Shown here: positions 1 to 11,892 of the stretch, one piece after another | Numbering within the stretch: position 1 is the first letter of the stretch | Layout of the letters: every line of letters starts with the position of its first letter | Made by a program: the position numbers and the translations under genes | Assembly (NCBI GenBank): GCA_025618425.1 | Contig: CM046845.1 | Location: 32,664,277-32,728,276 of the forward strand | DNA: 64,000 bases | Direction of reading: 5' to 3' | Origin: Heliocidaris tuberculata | Taxonomy: Eukaryota; Echinodermata; Echinoidea; Camarodonta; Echinometridae | The notes under the pieces: generated by a model | The model's database searches: none | Told to the model about the DNA's origin: nothing | The model's input: only the letters and a program-made list of their open reading frames with translations

Positions 1-54
1 TTATACTTTCTAGCTTTACACAAATTATTTTTTCAGGTGATTGGTACACTTTAA
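1..54 (-). mobile_element. Terminal fragment of a TTAA-flanked MITE
   Basis: The window opens inside a copy, in reverse orientation, of the element at 4252-4619. Read on the minus strand it is TTAA, then agtgtaccaatcacctg, then a stretch matching 4269-4305 (aataatttgtgta, agctagaaagtata). The TTAA is at 51-54. The rest lies outside the window. Confidence 0.65.
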
Positions 55-162
55 CTTTAAAATAATAACTAACATGAAAATAATTTCTGTAGTATCCTAT
101 AACATGTTCAGTGCCGTACATGCTCATCAGAAATGTCTCTTCATCTCTTTTTTTAATCATAG

Positions 163-3100
163 GTGATGCGGTTACCTTGACGATGACTCATGATGATTAC
201 AGTCAGTGGTTTGATGTTAGCACTGGGGATGAGAGGCCTGCTACTCAACAGGCTAGGCCAGTATGTCATTGTGGAGCACATGTAGTCTGGAGTAGACCAA
301 GGTTTGGAATGCTCAACTCGAGAGACAGGACCAACAAGTTTGTGAGAGCTATGAGCAAGGTGACTTGATTAATATCCTGGATCTTGGTAATATTTGCAAT
401 AATGGATGAGAATTGCAATTTCAAATTTGACTAGAAATACCCCCATTTCAATTTCCTTGGAAAAAAGGTAGTCACTAATATGCCCTTGTGAGTTCCTTAC
501 TGTTTACAATGAGATTTTAGATGAAACAACAATTTTTGTTCTTCCTTTCTCTATCTGTTCTGTCAGGTGATAAATAGGACTAGATTTCCTTCACTACTAT
601 TCTAAATAATATTTTACATTGGTCAATATGAATATTATGTAAGAAGAATCAATATAGAAATATGGCTTGTGATATGACCTGAAGTTATTTAATCAATAAT
701 AATTCTGTTTGAATATGGCAAGCTATTTCCTGACTCCCTGATGTAAATATATAATTACTCAAGTGGGTATACAACAATTCATCTTACTATCTTCTCATTT
801 CAGATTATCACAAGGAATAGTGTATGTCTTAGTGTTAGCGATGGATCCATGTTACCCCTAATAACAGCAAGACTAGGAGCAAAGCAGGTAAGGAGGAAAA
901 TGACTATGTTTATCCATAGCATGCCCAACTGTACTTCTCGTGCTGTGGCAACGATTACTATGCAGTGAATATCCTACATTATATCCGTCATGAAAAGAAT
1001 TTGCACAATTGATTGGTCCAATGCACGTCATGTGACAAAATACACTTCCCACTAGCCTCATGCAAAAGAGCAAATTACCATGGAGGGTAACATCTGACAT
1101 CACGATCCCTGTATAGTAATACTATTCACGAATGACATAACACAAAAAAGTGGGTACTATGTTGTGACGACATCCACTTGAGCGTATCTATTGTTTTAGG
1201 CACCGGCGCATGGTGATGTCATCATTACACATCTGACATCCCCGCAAATTCATCCATTCTCCAAAACTGTTTGTGTATGCACTTGTGGGGATTACCATAG
1301 GCCTACTGTACTGATGATCCTAAGTAGATGAGTAAATTTAGGCTTTAGTTCAAGATGACGGATATAAACCAAATATATATACTGCCTACATTCGAGTCTC
1401 TGGTTAAAATATGGTACCTTCTGTGACGTAAAGACAATCATTTTCCTTTGGGGCTGGGCCCCTTATGAAAATAGTCGGGGTTCACGTCACCTCGGGGACC
1501 ATATTTCCAACCAGACCCTTTCATGACAGTATATATATGTATAGCTACCCCATTCCTAACTTTCAATCCTGGACCAAACACTAATCCTAACCATTAACCA
1601 TAAGCTACCCTAAAACCCACTTGCTACCTAACCCTAATCCTATATCTTTGATGAAATGTTGCTTGAGCAAATGTCGCAGGAACAAATGTCGCAGGAGTAA
1701 GTGTTCAATTACCCCCTGGTACCATCCTTGAAGAAAAGTTGAGTTCTGGTGAGGGTGGAAAATAATTTGTGATTTTTTTTCTCATTGTTTTTATTCCCCT
1801 TTGGAAGAATATTATAGTAGTAATGTTCGGATAAACAGATTTGCTCTTGAAACCCAAATGCTACATGTATTTGTGAAGCCAAGACTCAGCCAAATCATTC
1901 TGGTTCATTTATTACAGGTTGAATTAAAGAATATTTTGATACATGGATGAAATATGTTACCCTTTTTTTTATGATGATATGAACTTTTACATTTGTTTTC
2001 TTCCATATTCCTCATACATATGTTACCCTACTCAAGGTGTATAGTGTTGAATCTACATCTATGTGTAAACGTGTCATGGACAAGGTCATTGAGGTCAACA
2101 ACTTAGGGTCAATGGTCAAACTATTGGATCAAAGAGCACAAGATCTTTCTGCAGATGATCTTGGTTGTAACAAGGTAAGATTATTGCTGATCATTCATAG
2201 TCAAAGAGGCATTATGGCCCGAATTCACAAAGGAGGTTTGAACCATGGGTAAGGTTTAAACCTCCGTAAGCGTACTGAAATAAGCGTAAATAAGCGCACA
2301 TTACCCATGCGCGTGCTGAAAGAAAATATATGAGTGGATTGGATTCTGTGCGCACGTACATTTAAAAAACCAAGGAGGGGGTTTAAACCATGGTTTAAAC
2401 CAAACTTCCTTTGTGAATTCGGGCCTATAAGTCCTTTGTTTTTCCAAGTAAAATGTTGGAAAGGGATATTTTGTGAGTTTTTTTGTATTCCCTCAAAGTA
2501 CTTATGTCTCATCACCCTTGTAGTAATCAGTATCTATGAAGTTTATTGTTAAAGAAAGGGGGTTGATACAAACATTTTGAGTTTTTGATAGTACAGCTAT
2601 ACTTGAAATGTTGAATTCAAGAAATTTTTGTTGTCATCCAAACAAAAAATGTGATATTTGACATTAAAAGCAAAGTTTGACATGATCCCAAGTATAGATG
2701 GATTTTGATATCTCTTTCAAGTTTGTAATGGTAGAAACTGTATTTCCCCTCCTACAAACAAAATACTGAATATGGCATTTTAGGTCTAAAAGGGAGCACT
2801 ATTATGAGTTGAAAAATAGAAGAAGAAGAAAATGAGACAGGTCTAAAGGTCTAAAAAATATGCTGTGTCTACTGAACTTCTACAGGGTTTATGCCTTACA
2901 GTGGCTCCTTAAAGGCAGTGATTAACTTTGCCCAGGATTGAAAAAAAAAAATCACTCTTCCAGCTAATGCTGTAATCATAATTGCAAACCTTTAGCTCAG
3001 ACAGGAATCGCCTGAGTTTTATAAGCTGATCGGTCGTTTATATATCAAGATATTTACGATTGAACATTGATGTCGGGATAGAGTACCACCGAACCCTGAA

Positions 3101-5309
3101 GAACTCTTACGGTTGGCATACCTCGCTCTATCACAGAATACCGTACGGGCTGGAAACCCGCTCTGTAATCGCCAAGCGCTGGTGCTTGTTTTTGTGACTG
3201 CAGCGCAGCGAAGAAGCCGAGCGACTTGCGCTAGCGATTGATCGCGATTTTCTCTTATTTAGGATAGTAAACGGGTTCCATTTTCTCTCATACTTTCACA
3301 TATCCTTAATTATATATGTAGTTAGAGAACTGCACACAATTCACTGGCATTTGAGCTGATTTTACAATTTTTCACAAAGTTAATCAATTACTTTAATTTT
3401 AGTTGTTGAAAATTTTAATATTTGCCTCTTTTTAAAAATTTTATTTAAATTAAAAAATTTTTTTTTTAGTAATGAATGTACATGTAGTCACAAAGAAGTT
3501 TGATACATTCTGAAATTTCTAGTTTTATCACTTTTATGCAATTGCTGTCAAAATACATTCTTTATCGACTGGTGATCAAATCTTACATCTAATCATCCTA
3601 CAGATCAATGTACTCCTCGCTGAGCCTTTTTTCATCACCACTCTCTTGCCCTGGCACAATCTCTACCTATGGTATGCCTGGTCTTCACTGCGTCCCCACC
3701 TAGCACCAGATGTTAGAATGATGCCCTCTAGAGCCAAACTTGTGGGAATTGCCATCCAATTTGATGACCTTTGGAAATTTCATGCTCCAGTAAAGAGTAT
3801 AGAGGGCTTTGACGTAAGGATCTTTGATGATGTAGTTCAGGTAGGTTCTTCAACAAAATGTTGGTTGTTAGATGTCTAAAAGTATATTTTTTGTTATTCG
3901 TTTTTCTCCAAGTGTTAAGATTACAAAAGAGCAATTTATGATGGCTCAAGGAATTGAGCAGTTCTGGGGGGGGGGGGGGGGGGGGGCCAGGGAAGGTCCT
4001 AAGGTTACAATATAAGTCAATTTAACTAACAGTTTTAAGCCATTTATTCCCATTTACTGTGTTCTTCTAAGGGTTCATCATTAAAGATTTAGACTAGGAT
4101 TTGTTTTGTATGCTTACCTGAAATTCCTCAAATTAATAGCTTATAAATAAACCAGAAATAAGTATTTGTATTTTTCATAAGTCTAGCAAATTTTTACCAT
4201 TTTAGGTGCAGCTAAAACTTCACATTGGAAATTTTCTCATGCACTTGTTAAAGTGTACCAATCACCTGAAAAAAATAATTTGTGTACAGCTAGAAAGTAT
4301 AAAATCAATCTCAAAGAACTTTGTCTGGTATTCTATAGGTCAACAGTTAATGAGTATGAAGGAAATAGAGGATAACATGAAAATGCTCCCACGAAACCGA
4401 ACTCCGAGTTCGGTTCCGTGCGAGCCTTTATCTTGGCGAGCGCATACGGGTGCTTTGAGTAGTCTACTCACGAGTCGCTTTTACACTTATAGAGAGTGTA
4501 ATTAAAATTGCAATATCTCTTTATAGAATTGATACTTGAAGCCCATATTTTGAATATAGCATAACGTCATGAAACCTCTAACATACAGAGCAAAATTTTT
4601 TTTTGGTGATTGATACCCTTTAATACATTTTCATGTTCACAAAATGCAAAGACCTGTGATGATCGATGGCAACACCCCTAAGTCATGATTTATTCATAAT
4701 TGTATCCTCAGAAGTCATCAGAGTGCAGTGATGCAGCCACTGAACCTCACCATCTCTGGGAGTACCCTGGCCGACCTTTGACCCAACGGTTTGAACTTAT
4801 GACCTTTGACTTCTCAAAAGCAATTCCAGAGGAGAAGTCTGTTAGAAATGGCATTGTTGATTTCAGCAGGTGAGTTTAAACAGTTTCAACAGTTTCTAAT
4901 CCACAACGAAATATAGTGTCCCCCCATTGTAGGTAGATTGATTGGATAATGTGAGATGGATGTTTTGTACTCTTTTATTTTGTCCGGTTGCTAGATGATG
5001 GTCTTGACTTTTCGTTGATTTTTTTTTCTCTTCACATTTGTCATTCGTTGTAGTTCTGGAACTTGTCATGGTATTGCTCTTTGGATGGAGTATCAGTTAG
5101 ATGAAACAACAAACGTCTCTACTGGACTACAAGAGGATCTCTCAGGGTCTGGTGATAGAAGACTAGTCTGGGACATGCATAGCAAGCAGGGTGTGCATTT
5201 CACCAAGAGCAACCCGGAAGTGAAAGAAGATGAGAGCTTGAACTTTGAGATCACATTCAATCCATCTAGTGGTAATCTCCATTTTAACTTTGAAGTGAAT
5301 CATGGATAG
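163..5309 (+). CDS. PRMT7: PRMT7-like protein arginine methyltransferase, 3' six exons (5' end outside window)
   Basis: PRMT7 transfers methyl groups from S-adenosylmethionine to arginine, making monomethylarginine; family members carry two tandem PRMT modules. Exons read from GT-AG borders: 163-359, 804-887, 2037-2174, 3604-3840, 4712-4869 and 5054-5309 (stop TAG 5307-5309). Joined in frame they encode the C-terminal part of the second module. Family landmarks include RPVCHCGAHVVWSRPRFG in the first exon, VCLSVSDGS in the second, and AEPFFITTLLPWHNLYLWY, then DDLWKFHAP and EGFDVRIFDD in the fourth. The fifth has HHLWEYPGRPL; the last has ALWMEYQLDETTNVSTGL. From memory of the human protein the correspondence runs collinearly to the C terminus. 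Exons 3-6 recur downstream at 8607-11892. The first exon begins in phase 1, so earlier exons lie before base 1. The family assignment is firm; whether this copy supplies the expressed C terminus is unknown. Confidence 0.93.
1396..1518. mobile_element. Short hairpin MITE at the duplication breakpoint
   Basis: An imperfect inverted repeat: the left arm 1396-1435 (tctggtta, atggtacc, gtgacgt) pairs with the right arm 1474-1518 (cacgtcacc, accatattt, aaccagac). The loop is about 38 bases and itself contains ggggctgggcccc. Only the right arm is present at 8044-8088, because the tandem duplication starts at the loop/right-arm border. Confidence 0.6.
2216..2425. mobile_element. MITE with ggcccgaattcacaaagga termini (copy 1)
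   Basis: Terminal inverted repeats start ggcccgaattcacaaagga on the left and appear as tcctttgtgaattcgggcc on the right. TAT flanks both sides (2213-2215 and 2426-2428), consistent with a 2-3 bp target duplication of Tc1/mariner or Harbinger type. The interior repeats ggtttaaacc and ccatgg motifs. It lies in the intron after PRMT7 exon 3 and predates the segmental duplication, because it is at the same place in both copies. Confidence 0.75.
2913..3392. mobile_element. TTAA-flanked MITE present only in copy 1
   Basis: A 480-bp insertion flanked by TTAA (2909-2912 and 3393-3396). Copy 2 has the empty site, with a single TTAA at 9983-9986. Its termini are inverted repeats matching at 15 of 18 positions, sharing tgattaactttg. 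No coding capacity. TTAA targets are used by the piggyBac and Kolobok superfamilies; the AG-start termini fit Kolobok better, which is an inference. Confidence 0.8.
4252..4619. mobile_element. TTAA-flanked MITE with internal hairpin (copy 1)
   Basis: Starts agtgtaccaatcacc after TTAA (4248-4251) and ends ggtgattgataccct before TTAA (4620-4623). The inverted ends differ at two positions. The interior carries a near-perfect 41-nt hairpin at 4385-4425 and the palindrome gagtagtctactc. A reversed fragment of the same family opens the window (1-54). Confidence 0.75.
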
Positions 5310-7617
5310 TGCTGATGGTTGAGATGAAGAATGGTTTGCTGTCCAGACGTTGGAACTAAAGAAGAAGGTTACTCCGAAAGTGAATCCGCAATCAGAGAAA
5401 ATTTTATGTTAGAGGAAAGAGCGTGACGGAGGTGTTGTAGGAGATGGGTTTAAAACACTTGACTTTGGATGCAAAGGTCATGGGTTCAAGGCCTGGCACT
5501 GAACTAATGTCCTTTGTCAAAACATTAATCTACATTTGCCACTCTTGACCCAGGTGTAGTAAGTTGGTTCCAGATAGAAAGAAGTTGTTTTAGTGCAGTA
5601 ATGGCTGATAACGATTGCAGAAACTAAAGGTGAGGTAATAATTTCTAAAGCTCTTTGAAGTGAATAGAGACTGGATATCATAATGTGATATAAACTATAC
5701 AAGCACAGAATAATATTATTATTATTAATGTGAATTCTAGGAACACCTTGAGTTACCTATTCAACTTCAGGTATATCTCAGAAGATGCATTCCATCTCTT
5801 GTCAGACTAGATTCAGGATGGATGAAGATCTTACATTCCATAAACATCATCATGATTTAAAGGTAAAGTAGAGTTCTGGTCATGGGATTGAATTGTCAAA
5901 GAAACTGTCTCAAAGCCAGTGGGAAAGGTTGATTATATAGCACATAAAAATAATTGGTGTATGCTGTAAGGTTTCGGAATCACCAAAATGATAAGAAATT
6001 GACTCGATCCTGCTGAGAGCCATATGCACTGCACACAGAAATGAGTATATGGGACTACACACAAATGTTTGGCCCAAACATTTCAGCTGTTTCTTGTCAC
6101 ATTTCTAATGTGAGGGCATTTGAAGAGCAATCCTTTTCAGGAGACATTTCTACTATGATAATCTTCAAAACTGAAATAAATAGAATTAGAAAGCTCACAA
6201 ATTATATTTTACCTTTCCCAGAACTCACCCTTCTCTTTAACACTTCACAGAAGAAAAAGTTGAAACCAGAATCAGATATTGAACGTAATTTCAAAAATCA
6301 ACCACAACTCTAATTTAAACTAATCAGAATTCCTTATATATAATGCACTGGTGATTTTTGGAGTTGCGTTTAATTGGTACTGATTATGCAAGAGGATCCA
6401 GGTATGGTAATACAAGTACACATTAATAGCATTCTACACTTGTTGGAGTTGAAAAATGACAATTAACCTGAGAATAATATCTTGTGAGCTTCACCATACA
6501 AGACCAGTGCTATCACAATATCAACCTTGTGGAAGCTTATGGAAAAGGGAACAAAATTCAGTTTGCAAGCAGCCCATATAAGCACTATATTATGAGGACA
6601 TACATAGTGTGCACTTACAAAAAACTCTATGGGGCCAATGGTTCGACAATGCTAGGATAAAGAAAAAGCTGGACATCTAAAATAGGTAAACAGTGACCCA
6701 AGGGTTATTGCAGGTTGTAAATGGGCAGTTTAATTCATAACCATGAGTCCTAAAACATGTTTTAGTAACTGAATCCAACACATTTGGCTGGCAGGGACAT
6801 ATACAGCAAATTTCACCGTATATCACTGAATAGTTGAAGAGAAAATGGATTTTCTGAATGTAACAGACAAGACACCATGTGTCTGATTCAGTTAATAAAA
6901 TTTGTTTTAGGACTCTTGGTTTTGATTAGAACTGTCTTAAATAACCGGGAAATGGTCTGACTGTTGTGTCCGTTATGCTGGAATTGCCCACATGTACAAT
7001 GTGTACAATGAAATCGATTTGTTCCCTATTTTGTCCCTCAAACGTGAATAAAATATTTCGTAAGACACAACCCTACTCTCTGTGAAGACCTGAAAAGCAA
7101 ATACACATAATATATACATGAACATGCAAATTTTTGTAATTACTTCATAATTATACATCTTATCACTGTATTTTTGCTTTAAAAGTAAATACCAGTCTGT
7201 TATGATTATCTAGTTATCATTATGCAATCTGCTAATTCTTCATCTGGATGATTTAACAATGTCTGCCGCTGAAGAATCGAACCAGGTCAATGGCGATTCA
7301 CTTCTTCTCACCCTTGTAACACACCTGTGGTCATTCAACCTGCAAATACATTCCTATATGCAAATAGAGATTACAATCATTAGTCTCGTTCTAAGGAAAT
7401 ACATATATTCATGGGGCAGTTGACTGGGATTGGGATGCTTTAGTTTGAAATGGAGAGGAAGGGATGAACAATTCAGAGTGGAATACTGGACCATGAACAA
7501 ATGTATGCAGCTTTTTGTATTAATAAAGGTATAATAAAGTTTATTCTGAAATGTGAAATATGTTTTCCTGTCGTGGTGTGTGTTTGTTTGTGGGGTGTAC
7601 GTGAATCACTAAGATAG
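5310..7617 (+). other. 3' flank of PRMT7 copy 1
   Basis: Besides the SINE, this stretch has no gene that I can support. Candidate polyadenylation signals are AATAAA at 6894-6899 and at 7522-7527, the latter just before the GAT array. The same arrangement follows copy 2 at 11893-14202. Confidence 0.4.
5426..5729 (+). mobile_element. tRNA-derived SINE in PRMT7 3' flank (copy 1)
   Basis: A degenerate tRNA-like head (A-box-like segment near 5440, B-box-like gggttcaagg at 5482-5491) is followed by a body shared with the SINEs at 47770-48016 and 50262-50475 (taatctacatttgccactc, actatacaagcacagaataa). It ends in a short ATT-repeat tail. It starts 117 bases after the PRMT7 stop, so it would be part of the 3' UTR if transcription runs through. 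Confidence 0.65.
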
Positions 7618-8042
7618 TTATGATGATGATGATGATGATGGTGATGGCATTGAATTCAAGATGATGATAATGAGGATGGTGATGATAATGTTGATGGTGA
7701 TCAAAATGATGATGTTGATGGTGATGACGTTGATGGTGATTATGATGATGGTGATGATGACGATGGTGATAGTGGTAATCATAGTGGTGATGGTGATGAT
7801 GATGATGGTGATGGTGATGATGGTGATGATTGTGATGGTGATGATGATGATGGTGATCGGTGATGATGATGATGACAATGATTGTGATGGTGATGATGAT
7901 GGTGGTGATGATGTTGGTGATGATGATGGTGATAGTAGTTATCATGGGGATCATGGTGATGACGATGATTGTGATGATGGTGATGATGATGATGTTGGTG
8001 ATGATGATGGTGATAGTGGTTATAATGGTGATCATGGTGATC
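7618..8042. repeat. GAT-rich minisatellite array (copy 1)
   Basis: Degenerate array of gatgatggtgat-type units with interspersed gatagtggttatcatggtgatcat variants. Both strands stay open by composition, giving His-, Ile- or Met-rich ORFs that are not genes. The array ends abruptly at the duplication junction. Confidence 0.9.
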
Positions 8043-8606
8043 AGTCGGGGTTCACGTCACCTCGGGGACCATATTTCCAACCAGACCCTTTCATGACAGT
8101 ATATATATGTATAGCTACCCCATTCCTAACTTTCAATCCTGGACCAAACACTAATCCTAACCATTAACCATAAGCTACCCTAAAACCCACTTGCTACCTA
8201 ACCCTAATCCTATATCTTTGATGAAATGTTGCTTGAGCAAATGTCGCAGGAACAAATGTCGCAGGAGTAAGTGTTCAATTACCCCCTGGTACCATCCTTG
8301 AAGAAAAGTTGAGTTCTGGTGAGGGTGGAAAATAATTTGTGATTTTTTTTCTCATTGTTTTTATTCCCCTTTGGAAGAATATTATAGTAGTAATGTTCGG
8401 ATAAACAGATTTGCTCTTGAAACCCAAATGCTACATGTATTTGTGAAGCCAAGACTCAGCCAAATCATTCTGGTTCATTTATTACAGGTTGAATTAAAGA
8501 ATATTTTGATACATGGATGAAATATGTTACCCTTTTTTTTATGATGATATGAACTTTTACATTTGTTTTCTTCCATATTCCTCATACATATGTTACCCTA
8601 CTCAAG

Positions 8607-11600
8607 GTGTATTGTGTTGAATCTACATCTATGTGTAAACGTGTCATGGACAAGGTCATTGAGGTCAACAACTTAGGGTCAATGGTCAAACTATTGGATC
8701 AAAGAGCACAAGATCTTTCTGCAGATGATCTTGGTTGTAACAAGGTAAGATTATTGCTGATCATTCATAGTCAAAGAGGCATTATGGCCCGAATTCACAA
8801 AGGAGGTTTGAACCATGGGTAAGGTTTAAACCTCCGTAAGCGTACTGAAATAAGCGTAAATGAGCGCACATTACCCATGCGCGTGCTGAAAGAAAATATA
8901 TGAGTGGATTGGATTCTGTGCACACGTACATTTAAAAAACCAAGGAGGGGGTTTAAACCATGGTTTAAACCAAACTTCCTTTGTGAATTCGGGCCTATAA
9001 GTCCTTTGTTTTTCCAAGTAAAATGTTGGAAAGGGATATTTTGTGAGTTTTTTTGTATTCCCTCAAAGTACTTATGTCTCATCACCCTTGTAGTTATCAG
9101 CATCTATGAAGTTTATTGTTAAAGCTCATTTACAGTATTGGTAGCAGAAAGGAAATTGAAAAGAAACATGTTAAATATAGTCTCATTTTGTTCTCCTTGT
9201 ATCAAAAGATGTCTGTAAGAGATCATTTGGTATTCCATCTATGATTTCTGGTGAATTTCAGTGTAAATATCTGTCAGGAATGCTTGATCACTGCCATTAT
9301 GCTAGGACCCTTCCACCCCGACGGCTCCCCGCACAGCAATCCTGGGGCTTTGCATAGAGACAGCGTGTGTGCACTGTGTGTAGCTACTCATTATTGGTTT
9401 TACACGTGTGTGTACAGTGTATAGCACAAGCTGCCATTGTTGGGATTTTACGTGCCTGTCCCGGCACATAAATTAGTTTTTGCCTCTTATTTGTTTAATA
9501 ATAAACTTTAGGAGGCGAAATCTTCACATTGTCTTAGTATTGCTAGTATCTTGCTATCTATCAACAAAAATTGAAGAAATCTGACGGACAGTTTTTGAGG
9601 GCTTACCAAAACTTTACATGACCTTTAAAGAAAGGTGGTTGATACATACATTTGAGTTTTTGATAGTACAGCTATACTTGAAATGTTGAATTCAAGACAT
9701 TTTTGTTGTCATCCAAACAAAAAATGTGATATTAGACATCAAAAGCAAAGTTTGACATGATCCCAAGTATAGATGGATTTTGATATCTCTTTCAAGTTTG
9801 TAATGGTAGAAAATATATTTCCCCTCCTACAAACAAAATACTGAATATGGCATTTTATGTCTAAAAGGGAGCACTATTATGAGTTGAAAAATAGAGGAAG
9901 AAGAAAATGAGACAGGTCTAAAGATCTAAAAAATATGCTGTGTCTACTGAACTTCTACTGGGTTTATGCCTTACAGTGAGTCCTTAATTGAAGTTGTTGA
10001 AAATTTTAATATTTGCCTCTTTTTAAAAATTTTATTTAAATTAAAAAAAAAATTTTTTTAGTAATGGATGTACATGTAGTCACAAAGAAGTTTGATACAT
10101 TCTGAAATTTCTAGTTTTATCACTTTTATGCAATTGCTGTCAAAATACATTCTTTATCGACTGGTGATCAAATCTTACATCTAATCATCCTACAGATCAA
10201 TGTACTCCTCGCTGAGCCTTTTTTCATCACCACTCTCTTGCCCTGGCACAATCTCTACCTATGGTATGCCTGGTCTTCACTGCATTCCCATCTAGCACCA
10301 GATGTTAGAATGATGCCCTCTAGAGCCAAACTTGTGGGAATTGCCATCCAGTTTGATGACCTTTGGAAGTTTCATGCTCCAGTAAAGAGTATAGAGGGCT
10401 TTGACGTAAGGATCTTTGATGATGTAGTTCAGGTAGGTTCTTCAACAAAATGTTGGTTGTTAGATGTCTAAAAGTATATTTTTTGTTATTCGTTTTTCTC
10501 CAAGTGTTAAGATTGCAAAAGAACAATTTATGATGGCTCAAGGAATTGAGCAGTTCTGGGGGGGGGGGGGCAGGGAAGGTCCTAAGGTTACAATATAAGT
10601 CAATTTAACTAACAGTTTTAAGCCATTTATTCCCATTTACTGTGCTCTTCTAAGGGTTCATCATTAAAGATTTAGACTAGGATTTGTTTTGTATGCTTAC
10701 CTGAAATTCCTCAAATTCATAGCTTATAAATAAACCAGAAATAAGTATTTGTATTTTTCATAAGTCTAGCAAATTTTTACCATTTTAGGTGCAGCTAAAA
10801 CTTCACATTGGAAATTTTCTCATGCACTTGTTAAAGTGTATCAATCACCTGAAAAAATAATTTGTGTACAGCTAGAAAGTATAAAATCAATCTCAAAGAA
10901 CTTTGTCTGGTATTCTATAGGTCAACAGTTAATGAGTATGAAGGAAATAGAGGATAACATGAAAATGCTCCCGCAAAACCGAACTCCGAGTTCGGTTCCG
11001 TGCGAGCCTTTATTTTGGCGAGCGCGTACGGGTGCGTTGAGTAGTCTACTCACGAGTCGCTTTTACACTTATAGAGAGTGTAATTAAAATTGCAATATCT
11101 CTTTATAAAATTGATATTTGAAGCCCATATTTTGAATATAGCATAACGACATGAAACCTCTAACATGCCGAGCAAATTTTTTTTTTGGTGATTGGTACCC
11201 TTTAATACATTTTCATGTTCACAAAATGCAAAGACCTGTGATGATCGATGGCAACACCACTAAGTCATGATTTATTCATAATTGTATCCTCAGAAGTCAT
11301 CAGAGTGCAGTGATGCAGCCACTGAACCTCACCATCTCTGGGAGTACCCTGGCCGACCTTTGACCCAACGGTTTGAACTTATGACCTTTGACTTCTCAAA
11401 AGCAATTCCAGAGGAGAAGTCTGTTAGAAATGGCATTGTTGATTTCAGCAGGTGAGTTTAAACAGTTTCAACAGTTTCTAATCCACAACTAAATATAGTG
11501 TCCCCCCATTGTAGGTAGATTGATTGGATAATGTGAGATGGATGTTTTGTACTCTTTTATTTTGTCCGATTGCTAGATGATGGTCTTGACTTTTCGTTGA

Positions 11601-11892
11601 TTTTTTTTTTCTCTTCACATTTGTCATTCGTTGTAGTTCTGGAACTTGTCATGGTATTGCTCTTTGGATGGAGTATCAGTTAGATGAAACAACAAACGTC
11701 TCTACGGGACTACAAGAGGATCTCTCAGGGTCTGGTGATAGAAGACTAGTCTGGGACATGCATAGCAAGCAGGGTGTGCATTTCACCAAGAGCAACCCGC
11801 AAGTGAAAGAAGATGAGAGCTTGAACTTTGAGATCACATTCAATCCATCTAGTGGTAATCTCCATTTTAACTTTGAAGTGAATCATGGATAG
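8607..11892 (+). CDS. Duplicated PRMT7 C-terminal exons (second tandem copy of exons 3-6)
   Basis: Four exons repeat those of the upstream PRMT7 copy: 8607-8744, 10196-10432, 11294-11451 and 11637-11892 (stop TAG). All splice borders and the reading frame are preserved, giving 262 residues. I count eight base differences from the first copy across the coding exons; four change an amino acid (Ser to Cys in the first exon, Arg to His and Pro to Ser in the second, Glu to Gln in the last). There are no stops or frameshifts. No counterparts of the upstream exons (163-359, 804-887) lie between the copies, so this copy has no promoter or N-terminal coding sequence of its own. It could be an alternative 3' cassette reached by splicing from position 887, a silent duplicate, or an unmerged haplotype. 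It is labelled CDS because the frame is intact; expression is not shown. Confidence 0.75.
8786..8995. mobile_element. MITE with ggcccgaattcacaaagga termini (copy 2)
   Basis: Duplicate of the element at 2216-2425, shifted by exactly 6570 bases and differing by only a few substitutions, with the same flanking TAT. Confidence 0.75.
9123..9624. mobile_element. TTAA-flanked MITE present only in copy 2
   Basis: A 502-bp insertion between TTAA at 9119-9122 and TTAA at 9625-9628. Copy 1 has the uninterrupted site at 2549-2552. The ends are degenerate inverted repeats matching at about 17 of 23 positions (agctcatttacagtattggta against aggtcatgtaaagttttggta). No ORF of note. It sits in the same PRMT7 intron as the insertion that is unique to copy 1. 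Confidence 0.75.
10835..11201. mobile_element. TTAA-flanked MITE with internal hairpin (copy 2)
   Basis: Duplicate of the element at 4252-4619 with TTAA at 10831-10834 and 11202-11205. It is the same insertion carried along by the segmental duplication. Confidence 0.73.

Larger units (their letters stand above)
1473..8042 (+). repeat. Segmental tandem duplication, copy 1
   Basis: A 6570-bp segment starting at the motif agtcggggttcacgtcacc is followed at 8043 by the same sequence in the same orientation. It contains PRMT7 exons 3-6, a MITE, a SINE and a terminal GAT-rich array. The offset between copies is 6570 at the start, rises to 6592 after the differing insertions, and is about 6584 towards the end. 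Copy 1 alone carries the insertion at 2913-3392. Confidence 0.95.

Noticed and set aside
7541..8167. Long ORFs rich in His, Ile or Met on both strands
   Set aside because: They arise from the GAT-rich array; every frame is open because of composition, with no domain or splice context.
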